Assembly (NCBI GenBank): GCA_023213395.1
Contig: CM041465.1
Span: 24,621,741-24,685,740 of the forward strand
From: Cycas panzhihuaensis
Lineage: Eukaryota > Cycadophyta
Length of the DNA: 64,000 nt
Reading direction: 5' to 3'
A program made the position numbers and the translations under genes. Position 1 is the stretch's first letter. Each line of letters starts with the position of its first letter. Shown here piece by piece: positions 56,842-64,000 of the stretch. The notes beneath the pieces were generated by a model. The model saw only the letters and a list, made by a program, of their open reading frames with translations, had not been told where the DNA came from and made no database searches.

Positions 56842-58865
56842 TTGCTTCCTTCATATTCCCCACTTGCACTTGCAATGGAGCCATCACTTCCTTCTCCCCC
56901 ACAATCCATGTGGTGAGGGAGATTGTGAAAGTGAATTTAGAAATATTTTCAAGTTATTATGATAGCATATTTTGTATTGTTTTCCTTTCCTTTCTCTTTT
57001 GCAGGTTTGGAAGAATAATACAAGGAGTTGTAAGGCCCAAGGATTCCAATCCTTTGCTCGCCATTCATGCTATCCCATTCTTCTTTTTCTTTCCCCTTTT
57101 GTCCATTTAATAAGGGAAATGTCAAAATTTTTCCAAAGATTTAGAAGAATGAATGTAAGGGGAGTTTTTACCCATTTTTTTAAAGAATTTTGAGCCATTT
57201 AAAATATCTATCATTGTATGCTCTCACCTTGCCCATATTGGGATCTTGGTGATCAAAAAATGATGGAAATTTCATATGGTATCATGTGTTAATGAGAGAT
57301 TAGAAAGCTGAAATTTCTGCAGAAATTCAATTTGATTACTGAACTTCACAAGTCTGCAAAATCTTCTACAGAGATCCAATTGAAGTGATTCCAATTGTCA
57401 AAGATGGGGCTCTGAGTCTACTTTCCATCACAAAAATTGGCACCTAATTTGGATGCCGTATGAGGACGTTATTGCTGTTTTAGTGAACAGCAGTTATTTT
57501 TAGTAAGAATTCTAGAAAAATATAATTTTCTAACTTTACAGGGGTGTCAAAAACGTTTCAGAACTCATTTGGACCTAATTTCACTTCCTGAAGATGAATC
57601 TCTGAGTCTAGTTTGTAGCACAAAAATCGGCACTCCATTTCGACATCGTGGGAGAAAGTTATTGCAGATTTAGTGAAGAGTACTTTTTTTTGTATTAACA
57701 AAAAAAAAAAAAAATGAAGAAAATTTCTTCCTTTTTATAAGGCTTAAAAGCCCATTGTAAAAGTGAGAAAAAAACACGGATCGGAGCAATATCCGGTGTC
57801 CTCACTCACTTATTGAGCATTGCATTTCAGCACTCTAAAATCACTCAAAGAAAGCACTCCAAAGACACTTCAAGCAAGCACTTCAAGCAAGCACTCCAAA
57901 AGCACTCCAAGCAAGCATTATTTTCAGTTAAATGTACGTTTGATGCAATTTGATAATCTTTTCACTCTTCCTAAAAGGAACGCATCAGGTACACTATTTT
58001 CTGCCATCTTATACCTGTTCACACACTCGCCAAGGTTGAGATACCTTGGTTGGCAGAATGCCGTGCCATAAAGGAGGTGTGGGTTTCAAGTTGGAGTCCG
58101 GACTAAAGGAATATTGGTGAGGTTTGGTTAGCCATACCATCGTGCCTCAATCAGGGATCATCCTGATAACCAACCGGGAAAACTGAAACTTTAATACAAG
58201 ATTAAAATATACCCGATCCAATATCCGTCATAGCCATGGGTATGCACGTACCACTCTTTAGAGGAGGTATATAGGCGCTCATTGGTGAACGGGTGAGGAT
58301 TGGGAGTACCTAGGCTCCGTTGTGACTTGGATTTCATCACCAAGCACGATTGCGGGTATCACGGGTGAAGGCCAAATTAATTCTACTAGAAGCCTAGGCA
58401 TCCAACAACCTCAACTACATGTTGGACACAAGTTAGAGGTTATTGGGTTGATTACGCATCCTACATTCGAGCTTCAAGTTGTGTAAACCTAATGATGTCA
58501 ACTTCTACATTGGCCTACAATCTTGTATATTGATCACTTACTTATTTGTAAAACGTGATCCATAGTGTAATCACAATCATAGTGCTTCTCATATTCCTGC
58601 TGCGTCAGGTTAATATTTGCCACAAGTGTTAGTGGCCAATTTTTATCATAGTTCTTCTCATATTCCTGCTGCGTCAGGTTAATATTTGTCACAAGTGTTG
58701 GTGACTTTTCTCTAAGTTGCTCCCTTCATCTTTGAGCAACCATTCTCACTTCTTCTTCCTTCTTCTACACTACTTCATTACATTTCCCATTTGTAAATAG
58801 TGATCGGTCATTTATTACCATCACTTTTATAGTCCTTGTTCATTTCTTCCCTTCTAAAAGACACA
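56842..58865 (+). other. Element J leader
   Basis: About 2 kb. Short frames at 56829-57110 and 56972-57193 lack family features. A diverged direct repeat (ctctgagtcta..cacaaaaat..ggca) occupies about 57405-57495 and 57590-57680. A closer 69-bp repeat sits at 58578-58708. No gene recognised. Confidence 0.6.
58578..58715. repeat. 69-bp tandem duplication in the leader of element J
   Basis: Two nearly identical copies of a unit with cttctcatattcctgctgcg, starting at 58578 and 58647. Confidence 0.9.
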
Positions 58866-59850
58866 ATGTCTTCACAATTCAAGCAAAATGTGAGCGTGAT
58901 TCTAAAAGGGAAAGAAAATTGGGACATGTGGTTCATCGGTGTCGAAATGCCGCAAAGTATGAAGGTCTATGGAGAGATCACTTACAACCTACACCACACA
59001 TTGCAGCATTCTGACTACCACAATCGCTTGAGGAGGTGCTCAACCGCTTCCATCAAGTTGTAGCTAAACGCCAATGGGAACTTGATGATGATAAAATCCG
59101 TGCGGGGATCTTGCTTGTCACCGATTATTCCTCGCATAATCTCATTGATGAAGGTGTACATGATCTGACATGGAAAGTTCTTGAAGTTCTTAAGAAGAAC
59201 TTTGACACTAAATCGGACTTAGAATTTGTTCACTTAGTCTTGAAGATGAACAAATTGAAAATGCAGAAAGGACATGCAAGTGAGACAATCAATCTCCTTC
59301 GTCCAATCAAGCAAGCCATTGATAAAGATTTTAAAACTCAATGCATTACATGGGCTTTCTTGATTCGGTCATGTCTCCATATCCCAGATTATAAAAATCT
59401 ATTGGGGAGTCTTCAATCCATTGGAACTTTAAAGACCCTAAACTTTGAGGATCTTGCTGATAAGTTCATGGAATTTGATAAGACCTTTGATACCAACTTT
59501 GCCACTACATCAGATCCAATTGATGCTGCTTTTGAAGTGGAAGAAGATCTTTGTTACACCAAAAATCAAGGTCAATACTCTCGTAGAGGTGGTAATTCCC
59601 GAGGAAGAGGAAGAGGGAGACAACAAGGACAACGTCCTCTTAGTCAACAGGCTCCTCAATTCCAACAAAAACAGTCTCAAGGCCAAGGGCAAAATAATCA
59701 ACACGGACCTAGATCCGATGTCGAGAGACAATCCGGCCGGTCTAATACTTGACCGAAATCAAACAATCGTGTGCCAAAGGTGTAATAGAAGAGGACATTA
59801 TGCCAAAAATTACAGGCGCCACAACAAACTACCAAGTTATCAACGCCATG
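58866..59850 (+). pseudogene. Element J Gag, two frames
   Basis: Starts ATG 58866 (MSSQFKQNVSVILKGKENWD, W at residue 19 as in copia Gag) and shifts near 59040 into a frame open to 59752. That part has LEVLKKNFDTKSDLEFVHLV, a helical middle, an Arg/Gly-rich stretch (RRGGNSRGRGRGRQQGQ) and a Gln-rich tail. The zinc knuckle CQRCNRRGHYAKNY follows in the other frame at 59772-59814; its last Cys is Tyr. Confidence 0.87.
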
Positions 59851-60044
59851 GTGCACATAATGTTGATAATACTTCTTTGAAGATGCTTTTGGTGGAGCAT
59901 GATTTGCTCATGCACACCTTCAAAGAATTAGGACCACTTCATCAAATGTTGTTGATAGATCCACTAAGTATATTGAGGCTCATTGTGGCTATGCTTATTC
60001 ACTTTTGCCTTCACCACTTGGAGTTGCAAATAGTGCTACCTCAA

Positions 60045-60520
60045 ATACTTTATCGTGGATCATGGATCTCGAGCAACACAACACATGACTTGTCATCGCC
60101 AGTTCTTTCAAGATTTTGACTACGAAGTTCGTGGTGTTGTACACATGGTGACAAATCATCTCGGCTAGTCGAAGGACTTGGAGCAGTTTGCACAAACTCC
60201 TGGGCCTTCCAGTTTTACACTTGTTGATGTTTTATATATTCACCTGGCGAGAATCGCTCTCCCTCTCCACCCTTGTCTCTTATGGATTTGATCTGAGTGT
60301 AACTACAAACAATCAAACTCTATGTGTCATTCACCCTCCTTCAAATCTCGTGGTTATGACCCAATTCTTGATGGTAAACTTTTCCGCCTAAGCGGCTCAC
60401 CATCCTCTCAAGTCAACTATGTTGATGATGAATTTGTTTTACCACAACCACGACTCCTCAAAAGTTGTCCCAAGCGACTCTATGGCATGCTCGTATGGGC
60501 CATATCAAAATTGATCGTTT
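60045..60520 (+). pseudogene. Element J protease and GAG-pre-integrase, broken
   Basis: Active-site stretch at 60050-60110 reads SWIMDL and, after a shift, a THMTCH-like block, then FFQDFDYEV. Around 60260-60420 hydrophobic blocks and then HARMGHIKID-like sequence near 60490 mark the pre-integrase. Shifts every 50-100 bp. Confidence 0.7.
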
Positions 60521-60539
60521 AAGAGAACTACAAGACACT

Positions 60540-61480
60540 CTTCTGGTTTGCCTAAGTTCCCCTCAAGCCCTTTAAATGTGAAGCATGTATTATTGCTAAA
60601 TCTCAAAGACAACCCTTTCCTCGTAGTCGGTGGAAATCTACCCAACCTTTCTGACTTGTACACTCGGATATATGCGGTCCTATGCCCATCCCTTCTATCA
60701 AGCAAGTGGTACTATATTACTTTCATTGATGATTTTACCTAGAAAGTATGGGTTGCTTTTCTTGCAAAGAAAGATGAAGCTTTTCTATGTTTCAAGCTTT
60801 CAAGGCCCGCGTGGAAAATGAATCGGATTCAAGATCAAAATACTCGGGGATGATGGTGGCGAGTACACATCCAATGAGTTTGAATCGTACCTCGTCAACG
60901 TGGAATCAAACATCGGACCAACATTGCGGTACACCCCAAAGAAATGGAGTTGCCGAGCGTATGAACAGGACCATCATGAATATGGCTCATGCTATCTTGG
61001 TATATAAGAATGTCCCTATCTATCTTTGAATTTGAGGCTATACGGGCTGCATGTGTATTGCATCAACACCGTTAGTCCCTCCAAGCTCGGCCCCTCTCCA
61101 CATGAAATGTGGTATGGACAAACCCCTCTATCTCGCACTTGATTTTTGGCTCTACTTGTTATGCTCATATTTTGCGGGAACATAGAAATAAGCTCCAAGA
61201 TAGAGCCATCAAAGGCATCTTTTCGGATACCCTATGGACAAAAAGGGATACAAGGTTTTTATACCTTGAGCAAAATCATCATCACTAGAGATGTTATCTT
61301 TGCAGAGGCGAAGATCAATTACTCGGACTTGACTCCAAGACGCCTTCATATCGATTTAATGATGCTCTTGAATTTGATGTCCAGTTCCAAAATTTAGGGG
61401 AGATCTTTGAGCAGATGCTTAAAATCTTGGAATCGACAATAGAGCCTCGGAGGATACAAGTGTGACTCCAATCCAATGTG
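60540..61480 (+). pseudogene. Element J integrase, broken
   Basis: 60548-60742 reads NVKHVLLLNLKDNPF and YYITFIDDFT (first Asp block). Glu region near 60930-60970 in RNGVAERMNRTIMNMAHAIL. Tail near 61150-61290 includes AIKGIFSDT-like sequence and DVIFAEAK. At least six frame changes. Confidence 0.8.
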
Positions 61481-61859
61481 TACACATCCGGCACCATCAT
61501 TTGTGAGCGACCAAGTTGACAAAGGCAAAGCCATAGCGAGAAGGATCATCTTCTCCAACATCCGTGGTGGCCCATCTTCTCCAAAGATCGCCAACTTCCT
61601 CCGTGCCAAATATTTCACATGATCCTTTTCGGGATCAAAGCGAAGACCAAGAGGTTGTGGAAATGAAAACCTCATTCCCAACTCGAGGTTTTCGTGAAGC
61701 CTACCACTACACACAAGGACATGCGACTGGATGAGGTAGGCAAAGCGGCACTAGAAGTGCCCATAGAGCAAGGATGCATGAATCACTTTCCGTTGAGCTT
61801 GAACCACAGAATCGCATCTTGCTCTTAATGAAGAGCCCCTAACGTACCAAGAAGTCAGA

Positions 61860-62800
61860 AGCATGGAGCTTGGAGAAATGCCATGAGCGAAGAGTATCAA
61901 TCTCTTATTAAGAGCGGTACATGGGAGCTTGTTGATCTACCACTTGGAAGAAAGGTAGTTCAAAATAAATGGGTGTTCAAAACAAGTATAGATCGGATGG
62001 CACCCTAGAAAAAACAAGGCGAGGTTGGTAGCAAAAGGATTCACGCAAAGGGAAGGCATTGACTACACTAAAATCTTTGCTCCTACAACCAAGTGGCCTA
62101 CAATCGAACTCTAATAGCCTTGGTCGCTCAATGGGTTGGAAAATCCACCAACTCGATGTTAAGACCGCATTTCTCAATGGGGACCTTAAAGAAGAAATTT
62201 ACATGGCTCGGAAGGATACGAGATCGATTGATCGGGAGCATAAAGTTTGTAGGCTCAAAAGTCCTTATACGACCTAAAGCAAGCCCCTCGTGCTTGGTTT
62301 ACCAAGTTGTCACGAAAGAATGAGGCAACTTGGATATGAGGTTTGTGACTATCAAGATATTGATGCAACATTATTCATCAAGCGCCAAAATGATAAAGTC
62401 ACTTACCTCTTAATCTTTGTGGATGACATGCTCATAACGGAATAGTGAGCAGTGTAATCACCGGTGAAGAAGGACCTTACTAAAACTTTTGAATTGTCGA
62501 CCTCGGGTTGATGAAATATTACTTGGGAATTGAAGTAACTCAAAAGGATGGCAAAATCTTTCTCTCCAAGAAAAATATATCAACGATCTTGACAAAGTTT
62601 CGGTTGGAAGGTGCTCGACCGGTGGATACACCTATGGAGCCTAATATTAAGCTCTTAGTTGATGGTGACAATAGGGAGGCGACGCAACACTCTACTGTGC
62701 AACTTGTAGGTAGTCTCATCTATACTACCAACACAAGGCCGATATTGCACACTCTGTCAAGATTCTTGCAAGATTCATGACAAATCTTAAGCGTAATCAT
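61860..62800 (+). pseudogene. Element J reverse transcriptase, broken
   Basis: YQSLIKSGTWELVDLPLGRK near 61890-61950 opens the domain, WKIHQLDVKTAFLNGDLKEE near 62135-62200 carries the first Asp, IFVDDMLI near 62413 is the catalytic box, and MMKYYLGIEVTQKDGKIFL starts a further block at 62508. Several one-base shifts, stops few. Confidence 0.87.
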
Positions 62801-63330
62801 TGGCAAGTCGTAATATGAGTGTTGAGGTACCTAAAGACGACTAGCAAATATGGTGCATTGTATGAACCCAATGCGAATTTAAACTTTATGCATACAGACT
62901 CGGACTTTCTTGGGAGATAAAGACACGGAAGATCTACGTGCAGTGCGTAACATTTCTTGAACAAAGACCAATATCATGGAGATCCGCAAAGAAAAGATAG
63001 TTGCGAGACTCAAGCTATTGAAGCCGAGTACATTCTCGCTCGAGACAAGCAAGGAGGTGATATGGCTTAGAAAATTGTTGAATACATTAAATGCCACCCA
63101 AACAAGTTCTACTAGCTTACATGTAGATAATCAATCTACAATCCGGATGGCTAAAAATCAGATTTCATGATCGTACCAAACATATAAGTACAAAAGTCCA
63201 CGGATTAGAGAACTAGTTCATGATGGCACAATTCAATTGAGTCTTGCCCACGCCAGATCAAGTGGCCGATATCTTCACCAAACCACCAAGAGGGTGAAGT
63301 TTGAGCGATTCGAAAGCAACTCGACCTTAG
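62801..63330 (+). pseudogene. Element J RNase H, broken
   Basis: FMHTDSDFLG near 62885 (D-x-D), an AEYILARD-like block in another frame near 63020 with Glu, and LHVDNQSTIRMAKNQIS near 63118-63168 with Asp. The VFTKPP-like end lies near 63275. Confidence 0.82.
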
Positions 63331-63758
63331 GGCCTCCATCTCGTGATTGAAGGAGATGACAATAGGACCATCATACTCTGTCTCATTCGTGAAAACCCCT
63401 TGTGGCGGAAGGACAAGAGTAAGTCTCGCTCTATCCCATTCGTGAAAACCCCATGTGGGCGTGAAAGGATAAGGGTTGTATCATTTTGGAAAATCGGAAC
63501 TGTGAAAACCCAAAAGGGCATGGGGATGACCAAATGGTATATGGAGACTCGATGAGATTTCAGCTACAAAATTTATTGTCTTGATTGGCTATCGGCTACA
63601 TTTAAAGAGTCACTGAGCCAAGTTAGTAGATTAGAAAATTTGTGGTTTTCTTCCCATGAGGGTTTCCCATAAAAGTATCATACTAGTTTGCTTTGTAAGA
63701 GGCTCAAATGAAGACCTCATAGGATAGAATAAAATAGAATGAAATGACCTTCTACCAT
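63331..63758 (+). other. Element J region between pol and purine tract
   Basis: No conserved frame. Direct repeat of cattcgtgaaaacccc at about 63386 and 63437. Confidence 0.6.
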
Positions 63759-63770
63759 TAAGGGGGAGAT
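63759..63770 (+). promoter_or_regulatory. Element J polypurine tract
   Basis: TAAGGGGGAGAT, directly before TGAAAAGGG of the 3' LTR. Confidence 0.85.
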
Positions 63771-64000
63771 TGAAAAGGGTTAATGACATAAGGTCATTAC
63801 ATTAGTTGATTATTTCGAAAAAGGGTCTTAAGTGAACTTTAAATTAGATCACTTAAGTGAAATGCACTTTCATGTGCATTATGTGTAATTTCATTTCACC
63901 TAACCCAAATGCTCCCTCTCTCAATATAAAAGTAAAGCTCAATGGAGGAGATTCATTCTTTACCTCCCCATTTTGTGAGAGCTACTTTCTTTCTCTCAAG
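63771..64000 (+). repeat. Element J 3' LTR (first 230 bp)
   Basis: Matches 56530-56759 with three differences (one near base 17, two near bases 74-77). The remaining 68 bp are beyond the window. Confidence 0.95.

Larger units (their letters stand above)
56530..64000 (+). mobile_element. Element J: Ty1/copia, 3' LTR cut by the window end
   Basis: 5' LTR 56530-56827 (298 bp), primer site, 2-kb leader, gag, protease, integrase, reverse transcriptase, RNase H, purine tract, and the first 230 bp of the 3' LTR (63771-64000). The LTRs differ at only three of 230 positions by eye, yet pol has many one-base shifts. Inserted in element I. Left target would be TGAGG (56525-56529); the right copy is outside. 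Confidence 0.93.

Noticed and set aside
56829-57193. Two overlapping frames with hydrophobic segments after the LTR of element J
   Set aside because: They begin at the primer site, overlap in different frames, and have the composition of T-rich leader sequence. No homology is recognisable.

Overview
This window looks like intergenic DNA from a land plant with a large, retrotransposon-filled nuclear genome. I find no intact cellular gene, no tRNA or rRNA gene, no CRISPR array and no origin. The sequence is AT-rich and consists almost entirely of decayed LTR retrotransposons of both superfamilies, nested in one another, plus one LINE. Primer sites matching plant initiator-Met tRNA (TGGTATCAGAGC and variants), plant-type L1 and copia/gypsy proteins and chromodomain integrases all say plant. 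One clue narrows it: copia element D carries an antisense piece of a dynein heavy chain gene. Flowering plants lack dynein heavy chains, while plants with swimming sperm (cycads, Ginkgo, ferns, lycophytes, mosses) keep them. A cycad, Ginkgo or fern is therefore my best inference, not a proven identity.

Layout. 617-10018 is a tandem duplication of part of an old minus-strand chromovirus (integrase tail plus chromodomain). Copy 1 holds a complete 4.26 kb gag-only LTR element (A, 660-4915) and a 5'-truncated LINE (5332-8617); copy 2 holds only a solo LTR (8979-9301). 10912-16993 is a full-length copia (B). 17001 to about 40600 is a copia (C) split twice, by a related copia (D, 20412-28000) and by a 10.6 kb gypsy (E, 28902-39518); its 3' end is missing. 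E has a Gag with 21-residue repeats and, downstream of pol, an extra frame of 581 codons that I cannot assign. 41780-56529 is minus-strand chromovirus debris (H and I) holding a gag-only copia (F, 42037-45203) and a chromodomain gypsy (G, 46918-53467). 56530-64000 is a copia (J) whose 3' LTR runs off the window.

Order of events from nesting: chromovirus relics first; then A, its tandem duplication and the LINE on the left; C, then D and E inside it; F, G and J inside the right-hand chromovirus. Eight LTR copies or pairs could be bounded to the base, mostly with 5-bp target duplications (TATTC for A and the solo LTR, AATAG for E, GGGTA for F, AGGAG for G, AAAAT/AGAAT for B). J has the most similar LTRs (3 differences in 230 bases by eye) yet a heavily broken pol. 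In several elements decay is mainly in-frame TAG/TAA where relatives have Gln, and TGA/TAG where they have Trp, as expected from deamination of methylated cytosine. All comparisons were made by reading; no alignment or database search was run.
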